Assembly: GCA_910577735.1 (NCBI GenBank)
Contig: CAJTOO010000018.1
Location: 13,487-77,486 of the forward strand
From: an uncultured Lachnospiraceae bacterium
Lineage (GTDB): Bacteria; Bacillota; Clostridia; Lachnospirales; Lachnospiraceae
DNA: 64,000 nt
Reading direction: 5' to 3'
In this document: piece after piece, positions 52,358 to 60,648 of the stretch
Layout of the letters: every line of letters starts with the position of its first letter
Numbering within the stretch: position 1 is the first letter of the stretch
The notes under the pieces: generated by a model
Told to the model about the DNA's origin: nothing
The model's database searches: none
The model's input: the letters and a program-made list of their open reading frames with translations, nothing else
Position numbers and translations under genes: made by a program

Positions 52358-52643
52358 GCAGATAGAAAGTATTGTGTGACAGATGCGGTGGCAGAGCCTT
52401 GCAATAGATGGCAGGGGGAAATCCTATCTTGTCGCACAAGACTGCATCCGGGAAGAACGTGGCGTAGGAATGGGAGAGCGTTATCAGCCCAGGTGGCAAA
52501 TGCCGATTATATACGGTGAGTTCGTGATAAAAGTATTGCGAAAAGGAGTCTGTGAAGTTACAATCAAGAAGACAGGGCGCTTGTGAAAGCAGTCCATATT
52601 CTATGTGCGATTTTGCGCGCAGTGAAAGGAGCATGGTTATAAG
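52358..52643 (+). other. Intergenic stretch before the S1-domain gene
   Basis: No gene is supported. Short open frames here lack ribosome sites and recognisable similarity. GTGAAAGGAGCATGG at about 52622 is the ribosome-site region of the following gene. Confidence 0.5.
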
Positions 52644-53546
52644 ATGGAATCCATGAAAGATTATGAAAAGGAGCTGGAAGCCTCTTTTCGAAAGATTGCA
52701 GAGGGCGATATCATCAAAGGTACGGTAATTGATGTAAATGAGGAAGAGGTTATCCTGGATTTAAAGTATTATACGCAGGGAATCATTAAGGCGGAGAACT
52801 TAAGCAATGATCCGGATTTTCTTGCGGCAGGCAGGATTGCAGTGGGCGATGAGATAGAGGCTACGGTTATTCGCATGGACGACGGGGAAGGTAATATCGA
52901 ACTTTCCAGGAAAGAAGCAAATGATGTGCTGGCCTGGGACAGGCTGCAGGCACTTCTGGAGGAAGGGAAGACTGTGAAAGTGCGCATTAAGGAAAGTGTG
53001 CCAAGCGGTGTAGTGGCATATCTGGAAGGTATCCGCGCTTTTATCCCGGCATCCCAGATTACCAGCGATTATGTGGAGGACACGGATGCCTGGGTGGGTA
53101 AAGAGATTGAAGTAAAGGTCATCACTGTGGATCGGGATAAAACGAAGCTGGTGCTTTCCGGCAAGGAGGTTGCCAGAGAGAAGGAGGCAGATGAGCGGAA
53201 TCACAGAATCTCCATGATGGTGCCGGGCACGGTAATGGAAGGTGTGGTAGAGCGTCTGATGCCTTACGGGGCCTTTATCGGCCTTGGAAACGGTATCAGC
53301 GGTCTGGTTCATATCTCGCAGATCTGTCAGAAAAGGATTGCCACACCGCAGGAAGTCTTAAAGGAGGGGCAGAAGGTTAAGGTAAAGATCTTAAATACAA
53401 ATGACAATAAGGTGAGCCTGAGCATGAAAGCCCTGGAGGAGGAGATGGTGGATACAGAATCTGCCGAGGAAGTGGAAGAGTATGTATCCGGGGAGGCTGT
53501 CTCCACAAGTCTGGGGGATCTGCTGTCTAAACTGAAACTCCGGTAG
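52644..53546 (+). CDS. S1 RNA-binding domain protein (ribosomal protein S1-like)
   Basis: A 300-residue protein with three S1 domains, at about residues 18-90, 105-175 and 193-265. The third, VPGTVMEGVVERLMPYGAFI followed by ISGLVHISQI, is the clearest. Firmicute S1 homologues have three or four such domains, unlike the six of E. coli S1, and bind mRNA near the ribosome. An acidic C-terminal tail follows. It stands alone between terminators and the tag gene. Confidence 0.88.
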   Translation: MESMKDYEKELEASFRKIAEGDIIKGTVIDVNEEEVILDLKYYTQGIIKAENLSNDPDFLAAGRIAVGDEIEATVIRMDDGEGNIELSRKEANDVLAWDRLQALLEEGKTVKVRIKESVPSGVVAYLEGIRAFIPASQITSDYVEDTDAWVGKEIEVKVITVDRDKTKLVLSGKEVAREKEADERNHRISMMVPGTVMEGVVERLMPYGAFIGLGNGISGLVHISQICQKRIATPQEVLKEGQKVKVKILNTNDNKVSLSMKALEEEMVDTESAEEVEEYVSGEAVSTSLGDLLSKLKLR

Positions 53547-53650
53547 TATGCAGATACAGAAGACAGAATTTGAGATGGAAAGCTTTTGTATGGGTTTTCT
53601 ATTGATAGGCTCTATAGCGATATCTTAAGAAAAAGGGAGAAATCTGACCT

Positions 53651-54223
53651 ATGGCAGAGAAAATGAAGTACGCGGATCAAAAGAGCCGCTGCAGCTGGGC
53701 CAATCCGAAGAATCCAAGGTACATACAATATCACGATGAAGAGTGGGGCGTGCCTGTACATGAGGATAAGCTTCTGTTTGAGATGCTGATTTTAGAGTCC
53801 TTCCAGGCAGGATTGACCTGGGAGTGTGTGCTGAACAAGAAAGAGGCTTTTTACCGGGCTTTTGATGGATTTGATTTAGAGACCGTGTGCGGTTATGATG
53901 AGGAAAAGATGGAGGCTCTGCGGCAGGATGCAGGAATCATACGCAATCGGCTTAAGATTAAGGCAGCGGTGAACAATGCCCGTATTTTTAAGGAAATCGC
54001 AGCAGAATACGGCAGCTTTGACAAGTATCTGTGGGGATATACAGAAGGACAAGTGGTGTATGAAAATGATCAGGTGAGTTCTCCGCTTTCAGATGCAGTT
54101 TCCGGAGATTTGATTAAAAGGGGGATGAAGTTTGTGGGAACCACGATTATCTATGCGTATCTGCAGGCGGTGGGCGTGATCTATTCCCATGAGGATGGAT
54201 GTTATCTGTGCAGGAAGCAGTGA
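53651..54223 (+). CDS. tag: DNA-3-methyladenine glycosylase I
   Basis: A 190-residue base-excision enzyme. RCSWANPKNPRYIQYHDEEW, with the Cys and the conserved Trp/Tyr, and LILESFQAGLTWECVLNKK (catalytic Glu region) are diagnostic for Tag. The zinc ligands are a Cys near the start and His/Cys residues at the end (YSHEDGCYLC). It removes 3-methyladenine from alkylated DNA. The start lies after AAAAGGGAG. Confidence 0.95.
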   Translation: MAEKMKYADQKSRCSWANPKNPRYIQYHDEEWGVPVHEDKLLFEMLILESFQAGLTWECVLNKKEAFYRAFDGFDLETVCGYDEEKMEALRQDAGIIRNRLKIKAAVNNARIFKEIAAEYGSFDKYLWGYTEGQVVYENDQVSSPLSDAVSGDLIKRGMKFVGTTIIYAYLQAVGVIYSHEDGCYLCRKQ

Positions 54224-54279
54224 GACGGAAGAGGATGACTATGGCAGTCAATAGAGATTGCAGCATTGGAGGAGGTATT

Positions 54280-54474
54280 ATGGGTTTAAATGGGAGCAGG
54301 GGAAATGACCCCATGTGGAATGTGGCGCGCACCGCTAATCTGGAGGCGCATCATTTGGAACAGGAGGCAGCGGACAGAAAGTCTCCCGGTAAGAGAATCA
54401 GGGCATATATTGTGATGGCAGCGATGGTTTTGTTCCTTGTGACTATGGTGATGCTTATGTTCCTTGCCGCGTAA
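54280..54474 (+). CDS. Small single-span membrane protein
   Basis: A 64-residue protein from ATG 54280, which has a very strong GGAGGAGGT site upstream; the longer frame from 54199 is less likely. The N-terminal half is polar (GSRGNDPMWNVARTANLEAH), and the C terminus is one hydrophobic span (AYIVMAAMVLFLVTMVMLMF). It lies between tag and the nitrilase-family gene with tight spacing. I do not recognise the family. Confidence 0.65.
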   Translation: MGLNGSRGNDPMWNVARTANLEAHHLEQEAADRKSPGKRIRAYIVMAAMVLFLVTMVMLMFLAA

Positions 54475-54496
54475 ACGTTACGGAAAGGGGAGTATC

Positions 54497-55387
54497 ATGA
54501 AAAGTTTGAAAGTAGCTTTACTGCAATTGAGACCGGAGGAGTCAATTGAGGAAAATCTGCAGAAGGGATTATCTGCCTGCAGGCAGGCAAGGGAGATGGG
54601 TGCAGATCTTGCACTTTTTCCTGAGATGTGGAGCGTTGGGTATCGTATTCCGGAGGATATCACAGAACTGAAGAAGACAGCTGTTCCGATAGAGAGCGAT
54701 TATATTCGGGCTTATCAGGAACTTGCCAAAGAATTGAATATGGCGGTGGCGGTCACTCTTTTAGAAGCATGGGAGCCTCTTCCGAGAAATACGATGGTCC
54801 TGATTGACCGATATGGTCACAATATACTGACTTACGCAAAGGTGCATACCTGCGATTTCGGGGAGGAATGCAGACTGACGCCGGGGGATGGGTTTTATGT
54901 GGCAGATTTAGATACCGGGAAAGGAATCGTAAAAACGGGGGCCATGATCTGTTACGACAGGGAATTTCCTGAAAGTGCACGGCTTCTTATGCTAAAGGGG
55001 GCAGAGCTGATTCTGACGCCAAATGCCTGCCCGATGGAAATTAACCGCATTTCGCAACTGCGGGCGAGGGCTTACGAGAATATGCTGGGGATTGCTACAG
55101 TCAATTATCCGGCAGGTCATCCTGACTGTAACGGTCATTCGACAGCCTTTGATGGAATCGCCTATAAACCGGAGCTGCCGGAGTCCAGGGATACGCTGCT
55201 TCTCGATGCAGGGGAGGAAGAGGGGATTTATCTGGCGGACTTTCCCATGGACGAGATCAGGCAGTACCGCAGCAGGGAAGTGCAGGGCAATGCCTACAGG
55301 CGGCCCGGGCTGTATGGAATGCTTGCGGAAGAAGGCATTCAGGAACCCTTTGTGCGGGCTGATTATAGATGGACGAAGAAAGAGTAG
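54497..55387 (+). CDS. Carbon-nitrogen hydrolase (nitrilase superfamily)
   Basis: An amidase of about 296 residues from ATG 54497 after AAAGGGGAG. The catalytic triad is visible: Glu in LALFPEMWSVGY, Lys in TYAKVHTCDFG and Cys in GAMICYDREFPESARLL. The enzyme hydrolyses a small amide or carbamoyl compound in the cytosol; Nit/omega-amidase or N-carbamoyl substrates are possible, and sequence alone does not decide. Confidence 0.92.
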   Translation: MKSLKVALLQLRPEESIEENLQKGLSACRQAREMGADLALFPEMWSVGYRIPEDITELKKTAVPIESDYIRAYQELAKELNMAVAVTLLEAWEPLPRNTMVLIDRYGHNILTYAKVHTCDFGEECRLTPGDGFYVADLDTGKGIVKTGAMICYDREFPESARLLMLKGAELILTPNACPMEINRISQLRARAYENMLGIATVNYPAGHPDCNGHSTAFDGIAYKPELPESRDTLLLDAGEEEGIYLADFPMDEIRQYRSREVQGNAYRRPGLYGMLAEEGIQEPFVRADYRWTKKE

Positions 55388-55472
55388 CTCATGCGGGGGA
55401 AGGTGAGAAATCGTCCGGAAGTGTGGAAAGGTAAGTGTAAAGCTGACATAAGATGAGAAAGGTTGCGTTACC

Positions 55473-56105
55473 ATGAGAAAAAAGGAACTGGCGCTGGCTG
55501 TGATAGAGAGATTGAAAGAAGAGTATCCTGATGCAGGCTGCACGTTGGATTACAATGAGGCATGGAAGCTGCTTGTCAGTGTGAGACTGGCAGCGCAGTG
55601 CACCGATGCAAGGGTCAATGTGGTCGTGGAGAAACTATATGAGAAATTCCCGGATGTGGAGGCATTGGCAGCGGCTCCTGTGGAAGAGATTGAGGCGATT
55701 GTACATCCCTGCGGACTAGGGAAGAGCAAGGCAAGAGATATCAGCGCCTGTATGAAGGTATTGCAGGAAAAGTATGACGGCAGGGTGCCGGCAGATTTTG
55801 AGGCGCTTTTGAAACTTCCTGGCGTGGGCAGAAAGAGTGCAAATCTGATCATGGGAGATGTGTTCGGCGAGCCGGCTATCGTCACAGATACGCATTGCAT
55901 CAGATTGTGTAACCGTATTGGTCTGGTGGACAATATCAAGGAGCCTAAGAAAGTGGAGATGGCATTGTGGAAGATTGTGCCGCCCAAAGAGGGCAGTGAT
56001 TTCTGTCACAGGCTGGTTTATCATGGCAGAGAAGTCTGCACAGCACGGACAGCGCCCTACTGTGACAGATGCTGTCTTAAGGATATCTGCAAGCAGAATA
56101 TTTGA
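55473..56105 (+). CDS. nth: Endonuclease III
   Basis: A 210-residue DNA glycosylase/AP lyase. The helix-hairpin-helix LPGVGRKSANLIMGDVFG carries the catalytic Lys, VTDTHCIRLCNRIG the catalytic Asp, and the C-terminal Cys residues (VCTARTAPYCDRCCLKDIC) hold the 4Fe-4S cluster. It removes oxidised pyrimidines. It is near tag in the same direction, but no shared operon is certain. Confidence 0.96.
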   Translation: MRKKELALAVIERLKEEYPDAGCTLDYNEAWKLLVSVRLAAQCTDARVNVVVEKLYEKFPDVEALAAAPVEEIEAIVHPCGLGKSKARDISACMKVLQEKYDGRVPADFEALLKLPGVGRKSANLIMGDVFGEPAIVTDTHCIRLCNRIGLVDNIKEPKKVEMALWKIVPPKEGSDFCHRLVYHGREVCTARTAPYCDRCCLKDICKQNI

Positions 56106-56212
56106 TAAGGTGTGAGCGCTGCCTGGTTTTGCAGATGATTGACCTGTTTGGTCATAAGAGGCAGGAGCGCAGTGGAAGGTAAACGCGAAGCGCCAGTGGA
56201 GATGAAGAGATT

Positions 56213-57028
56213 ATGAAACTAACTATGCTTGGCACGGGGATGGCGATGGTCACCGCGTGCTATAATACATGTTTTATCTTGGAAGAAGAGGGAGAAAGCT
56301 TTTTGATAGACGGCGGCGGTGGAAACGGAATCCTGGTACAGCTTGAAAAGGCTGGAATTGACTGGAAGTCTATTCACCATATTTTTGTTACGCACAAGCA
56401 CATTGACCATATTATGGGCGTCCTGTGGGTCATCCGCAAGATTGGGCAGGGGATGAATAAAGGGGACTACAGGGGAACGGTTGCACTCTATGGACATGAT
56501 GAGGTCATTTCCATCCTCAGGAATATGGCGGAGACTTTATTACAGGATAAAATCAAAAAGCATATCGGCAGCAGGATACAGTTTCAGGTGGTGGAAGATG
56601 ATGAAAAGAGACAGATATTGGGACATGAGGTGACGTTCTTTGACATTTTCTCCACCAAGGATAAGCAGTATGGATTTACCATAGAGTATACAAAGGGGAA
56701 GCGCCTTACCTGTTGTGGGGATGAACCGTATAATGACCATAATAGTCAATATGTAAAGGACAGTGAATGGCTGATGTTGGAAGCTTTCTGTATGTATGGG
56801 GAGGCAGATATTTTCAAACCCTATGAGAAGCATCACAGCACAGTGAAGGAGGCGTGTGAACAGGCAGAGGCGCTGGGAGTTCCGAACTTGATACTGTATC
56901 ATACGGAGGATAAGCATATGCGGCAGAGAAAGGAATTATACACTGCCGAGGGAAGAACGTATTATCAGGGGAATCTGTGTGTGCCAGAGGATCTGGAAAG
57001 TTATAGATTGACACAGGAAAGTGTTTGA
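56213..57028 (+). CDS. Metallo-beta-lactamase fold hydrolase (RNase Z-like)
   Basis: A 271-residue MBL-fold protein. The metal motif is VTHKHIDHIMG, where the usual HxHxDH appears as HKHIDH, preceded by FLIDGGGG and followed by later His/Asp residues (CCGDEPYND, LILYHTEDK). The layout resembles RNase Z and related phosphodiesterases, but the RNase Z exosite is not evident, so a different substrate is likely. It ends nine bases before the next gene and probably shares its transcript. Confidence 0.88.
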   Translation: MKLTMLGTGMAMVTACYNTCFILEEEGESFLIDGGGGNGILVQLEKAGIDWKSIHHIFVTHKHIDHIMGVLWVIRKIGQGMNKGDYRGTVALYGHDEVISILRNMAETLLQDKIKKHIGSRIQFQVVEDDEKRQILGHEVTFFDIFSTKDKQYGFTIEYTKGKRLTCCGDEPYNDHNSQYVKDSEWLMLEAFCMYGEADIFKPYEKHHSTVKEACEQAEALGVPNLILYHTEDKHMRQRKELYTAEGRTYYQGNLCVPEDLESYRLTQESV

Positions 57029-57037
57029 GGGGGGAAT

Positions 57038-57775
57038 ATGGACAGGCCGGGTTATTTTCAGACAGCGCTATCAAATTTTGCAACCGATGTGGCCTGCGGC
57101 GGTGCTATCAGGCATCTGACGGATCTTGGCTATACCCTGGATCAGATTGTGGAGCGGCTGGACTATCCGGCATCCAGGGCAAAGGTACAGCGGATTATGA
57201 TGGAATATTTGTACCATAGCAGAGTTCTTTTGAAGGAAGAACCTTCCTTTGCCCTGTTTACCGGACCAGAAGAATATGTGCAGGAGCAGGACGCTTATGG
57301 AAGGCGGACCTTACGCCGAATAGAGAATGACTTAAATAGTCAATATAAGGCGACGGATATGCCGGATTTGACAGCGGTGTCGAAGAACGGGAAAGGAGCA
57401 GAAAAACAGGAGATTTTCTGGAAAGAGTCTGTCTACCATTTTGAGCGGGATGGAAAACTGACAGAATTGTTACACAGGAAGAGAAATGAAAATGGCGAAG
57501 CCCTCAGTTATGTATCCTGTAATTTTGGTTTCTTGAATATTGACCAGAATGGTTATTATGGAGTTGCCTGTCTCAACAACCGCCAGCGGGATTATCTGCA
57601 AGGTATCTGCTGGGAGCCGTCTGTGGTATATCACAGGCTCAACCAGAGGATGCTTGAGATTGTCGGGAAGTTATATGAGGCAGGAGTTTATCAGGGCGAT
57701 TGCTTTTTTGTGGGCAGCCGGGAAAAGATAAAGATAACGAGAAAAGGTAAAGATAACGATAACGGGACAAGATAA
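57038..57775 (+). CDS. Conserved hypothetical protein
   Basis: A 245-residue cytosolic protein of a family I cannot name. The N-terminal part (LTDLGYTLDQIVERLDYPAS and RAKVQRIMMEYLYH) looks like a small helical, perhaps DNA- or RNA-binding, unit. The middle contains a beta-rich stretch with FGFLNIDQNGYYGVACLN. The last 15 residues, Lys/Asp/Asn-rich, come from a low-complexity DNA repeat that runs on past the stop. GAGGGGGGAATATG supports the start. It is closely linked to the MBL-fold gene. Confidence 0.75.
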   Translation: MDRPGYFQTALSNFATDVACGGAIRHLTDLGYTLDQIVERLDYPASRAKVQRIMMEYLYHSRVLLKEEPSFALFTGPEEYVQEQDAYGRRTLRRIENDLNSQYKATDMPDLTAVSKNGKGAEKQEIFWKESVYHFERDGKLTELLHRKRNENGEALSYVSCNFGFLNIDQNGYYGVACLNNRQRDYLQGICWEPSVVYHRLNQRMLEIVGKLYEAGVYQGDCFFVGSREKIKITRKGKDNDNGTR

Positions 57776-57812
57776 AGAGAACGGGAAAGGATAACGATAA
57801 CAGGGAAAAGGG
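57723..57812 (+). repeat. Degenerate purine-rich tandem repeat across a gene end
   Basis: About four imperfect units of 19-25 bases built from TAAAGATAACGA and GGGAAAAG-type pieces cover the last codons of the hypothetical gene and continue after its stop. The repeat has probably moved the stop codon. Confidence 0.6.
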
Positions 57813-57835
57813 TATCAAGATAGAATGGGAGAGAA

Positions 57836-57960
57836 GGTTGAATAAATTCTCTGATGAGCAATTTATTCAACCAAGAATTTGTGCCGAAGCGTCACAAATT
57901 CTGTTGATCGCAGAGCAGAATTTGAAATTCTGCTCGCGTCCTCAACGCAAAGCGCTTCGG
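57836..57960 (+). other. Compact multi-hairpin element upstream of the M18 gene
   Basis: Three perfect hairpins follow one another: a 13-bp stem at 57836-57848/57860-57872, a 9-bp stem at 57875-57883/57893-57901, and a 10-bp stem at 57913-57922/57926-57935 with a three-base loop, itself flanked by GTTGA/TCAAC. The loop of the second hairpin, CCGAAGCG at 57884-57891, is exactly complementary to CGCTTCGG at 57953-57960, allowing a pseudoknot or an alternative fold. The element ends four bases before the ribosome site of the aminopeptidase gene. No known riboswitch class fits; a regulatory leader or a small palindromic mobile element are both possible. Confidence 0.7.
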
Positions 57961-57973
57961 AATGGAGAGAAAA

Positions 57974-59269
57974 ATGAGTGAAATTGGCAGACAGAAAGAA
58001 AACATATCTTATATAGGAGAGCTTTTTGACTTTATAGACAACAGTCCCACCTGTTTTCATGCAGTGGAGAATATGAGGCAGGAACTGGAAGCCGCAGGGT
58101 ACCAGAGACTTTCTGAAAAGTGTCCCTGGAAGGTCGTAATGGGTGGAAACTATTATGTAATACGTAACGACTCAGCCCTGATTGCCTTTTCCATACCAAA
58201 AGAAGGACATAAAGGGTTCCATATCGTGGCGGCGCACAGTGATTCTCCCTGCTTCAAATTGAAGGAACTGCCGGAATTTTGCGTGGAGGAGCATTATCTG
58301 AAATGGAATGTGGAGAAATACGGCGGGATGATTCTTTCCACCTGGCTTGACAGGCCATTATCGGCTGCTGGCCGTGTGGTGGTCAAGGGAGCCGATGGAA
58401 TGGTGACTAAATTGGTCAATATTAATCGAAACACGGCAGTGATTCCCAATGTGGCCATTCACATGAACCGGGATATGAATAAGGGGATTGAGTACAATCC
58501 ACAGACGGATATGCCGCCGCTGATCGGAGATGTGACTGGAAAAGGCGGCTATCTCTCCCTGCTTGCGAAAGAAGCCGGCGTGAAGGAAGAGGAGATTCTG
58601 GGGCAGGATATTTTTCTGTATAACAGGGATAAATGCAGCAGACTCGGTCTGGAAGAAGAATATATCTGCGGGCCGAGACTGGATGATCTGGCGTGCGCTT
58701 ATGCAGGGCTTAAAGCGCTTGTGGAAGAAGAGCCGGGGCATTATATTACCATGCTGGCAGTTTTTGATAATGAAGAAGTGGGGAGCGGTACCAAACAGGG
58801 CGCGGATTCCACCTTTTTACGGGATGTGCTCTCACGTATCCGGAACGGATTGCAGCTCACAGAAGAAGAATACCAGTGCATGCTGGCAGAAAGTTTCCTG
58901 ATTTCAGCCGACAATGCCCATGCCGTACACCCCAATCATCCCGAAAAGACCGATTCGGTCAATAAGTCCTGGCTCAATGAAGGCATTGTGATTAAGTACC
59001 ACGGCTCCCAGCGCTATGCAACGGACGCTTACTCTGCGGCAGTGATGAAGGATATTTGCCGGGAGGCCGGGGTACCTTTCCAGGCTTACGCGAACCGCTC
59101 TGATATTGCAGGCGGAAGTACCCTGGGCAATATTCTGATGGCACAGGTGTCCATGAATACCGTGGATATAGGGCTGCCCCAGCTTGCCATGCATTCTGCT
59201 TTCGAGACTGCGGGAGCAAAAGATTTGGACTGGCTGATCAGGGCGCTTTCTGTTTTCTATAAAAGATGA
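57974..59269 (+). CDS. M18 family aminopeptidase
   Basis: A metallopeptidase of about 431 residues (aspartyl aminopeptidase group). The metal and catalytic motifs are VAAHSDSPCFKLK, TWLDRPLSAAGRV, VFDNEEVGSGTKQGA and DNAHAVHPNHPEK. These enzymes form large dodecamers in the cytosol and remove acidic N-terminal residues from peptides. ATG 57974 is preferred over 57962, since GGAGAG lies between them. Its last 13 bases overlap the convergent AraC-type gene. Confidence 0.94.
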   Translation: MSEIGRQKENISYIGELFDFIDNSPTCFHAVENMRQELEAAGYQRLSEKCPWKVVMGGNYYVIRNDSALIAFSIPKEGHKGFHIVAAHSDSPCFKLKELPEFCVEEHYLKWNVEKYGGMILSTWLDRPLSAAGRVVVKGADGMVTKLVNINRNTAVIPNVAIHMNRDMNKGIEYNPQTDMPPLIGDVTGKGGYLSLLAKEAGVKEEEILGQDIFLYNRDKCSRLGLEEEYICGPRLDDLACAYAGLKALVEEEPGHYITMLAVFDNEEVGSGTKQGADSTFLRDVLSRIRNGLQLTEEEYQCMLAESFLISADNAHAVHPNHPEKTDSVNKSWLNEGIVIKYHGSQRYATDAYSAAVMKDICREAGVPFQAYANRSDIAGGSTLGNILMAQVSMNTVDIGLPQLAMHSAFETAGAKDLDWLIRALSVFYKR

Positions 59270-60270
59270 TGCAGGTTGTCAAAGCAGTTTACAAAATCTC
59301 CGTCTTTGGATAAGACTTTATGTGTCCTGTAATAGGTGGGTGTGCAGCCTAAAAATTTCTTAAAGAGCTTGTTAAAATAGCTGGTATTGTTAAAACCGAC
59401 AGAGGATGCCAGATCTGCGATGGATAGCGGGTCGGCGGAAGGCATCATCAGCTTTTTGGTGGCTTCAAAAATACGGTATTTCATCAGATACTCAAAGGGC
59501 GTCATCTGCAGTGTTCTCGCAAAACATCGGCAGCATTCGCTTTTACTGACATGTATGCTGTCTGCGATATCCTCCAAAGATACAGGGTCTGCATAGTGGG
59601 TTCTGATATATAACAGAGCCTGCTTGACCCGCTGCTCATCCAGTGAAACATGGGCAGAAGTCTGCTTCTGGGGCGGTGGAAGGCGGCTGATTAAATCTGC
59701 CCAGAAGTGACAAAGGTATCCCTTGACGGCAAGTTCGTAGCCGAATGTCTGAGTCATATCCACAGAGATAGCATTATTTAAGGAAGAAAGCATACGCTTG
59801 TGCCAGGAATCCTTTTCATCTAACAGAAACATTTTAAAAAGCTGATAATTCTGTATCGGCAGCAGATATTGTCCTTGTAAATAGCTGCTTTTGTGCCCGA
59901 ATAAAAAATCCGGGTGAAAGACAATCGTATAGAAAGTACAGTTTTTTTCATCCAAAGAGTGGATACAGTGTATTACATTCTGGTTGATGATGACACCCTG
60001 ACCGGGCCGGATCACATAGGAAGTATCATCCGTAAAAATTTCTGCAGCCCCTTCCTGAATGATCAGAACCTCCATTTCTTCATGCCAGTGCCAGCGGATC
60101 CAGTTCATGTAAGATTTGTGAAGATCCAGAAAGTAGGCGCTGACTGGATAATCCAGAGAACTGAAATTCTTCTTTTCATAAAGATTCTCATAGTTCTCCA
60201 TGCTATTCTTTTCTTGATTGGGTATGGAAGAGGCTCCCTTTTCCAAAACTATGTTTTTTGCTGTATTCAT
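59257..60270 (-). CDS. AraC family transcriptional regulator with cupin sensor domain
   Basis: A 337-residue regulator. The N-terminal cupin part (WIRWHWHEEMEVLIIQEG, GQGVIINQNVIHCIH) would bind a small ligand, and the C-terminal AraC helix-turn-helix pair (LEDIADSIHVSKSECCRCF, SVGFNNTSYFNKLFKKFLGC) binds DNA. GAGGATTATTTT precedes the start. No sugar genes adjoin it; the target may be the divergent S8 protease gene or lie elsewhere. It overlaps the end of the M18 gene on the opposite strand. Confidence 0.92.
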   Translation of the reverse strand: MNTAKNIVLEKGASSIPNQEKNSMENYENLYEKKNFSSLDYPVSAYFLDLHKSYMNWIRWHWHEEMEVLIIQEGAAEIFTDDTSYVIRPGQGVIINQNVIHCIHSLDEKNCTFYTIVFHPDFLFGHKSSYLQGQYLLPIQNYQLFKMFLLDEKDSWHKRMLSSLNNAISVDMTQTFGYELAVKGYLCHFWADLISRLPPPQKQTSAHVSLDEQRVKQALLYIRTHYADPVSLEDIADSIHVSKSECCRCFARTLQMTPFEYLMKYRIFEATKKLMMPSADPLSIADLASSVGFNNTSYFNKLFKKFLGCTPTYYRTHKVLSKDGDFVNCFDNLHHLL

Positions 60271-60648
60271 AAAATAATCCTCATTTGTGTGGCGATTTCC
60301 TGTTGCCGGAGTGGTATCTTCCGTAAGATAGATTGTTTATAAAACGAAGGAGATATCATCCGCGGGAATGACAACTTTATAAAAGTATATTAGCATATTG
60401 ACCAGAAGCAGTCAAAGAGAGAGTGAAGAAAGATTAGAAATTTGATCATGAAAATGGCCATAAATATATCTTTGCATAGGATGGTAGTAATAGAATTATA
60501 GTAGCCTGTCAATGCATTCTCACAATCAGAATATAGAGAAACGAAAAATATGTCTGTCCAGAAGAGATAGGCTTAGCTGTCTTCTGGGGATATGTTGCGC
60601 ACATGGGAATGGGGATGCGCTTTGACATGACGGAAACGGGAAAAGAAG
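60271..60648 (+). other. Intergenic stretch between the AraC-type and S8 protease genes
   Basis: This divergent 378-base region holds no gene. I see no promoter good enough to name on either strand and no clear palindromic operator. Confidence 0.5.

Noticed and set aside
52383..52586. 67-codon frame between a terminator and the S1-domain gene
   Set aside because: No ribosome site, no domain, and composition like non-coding sequence.
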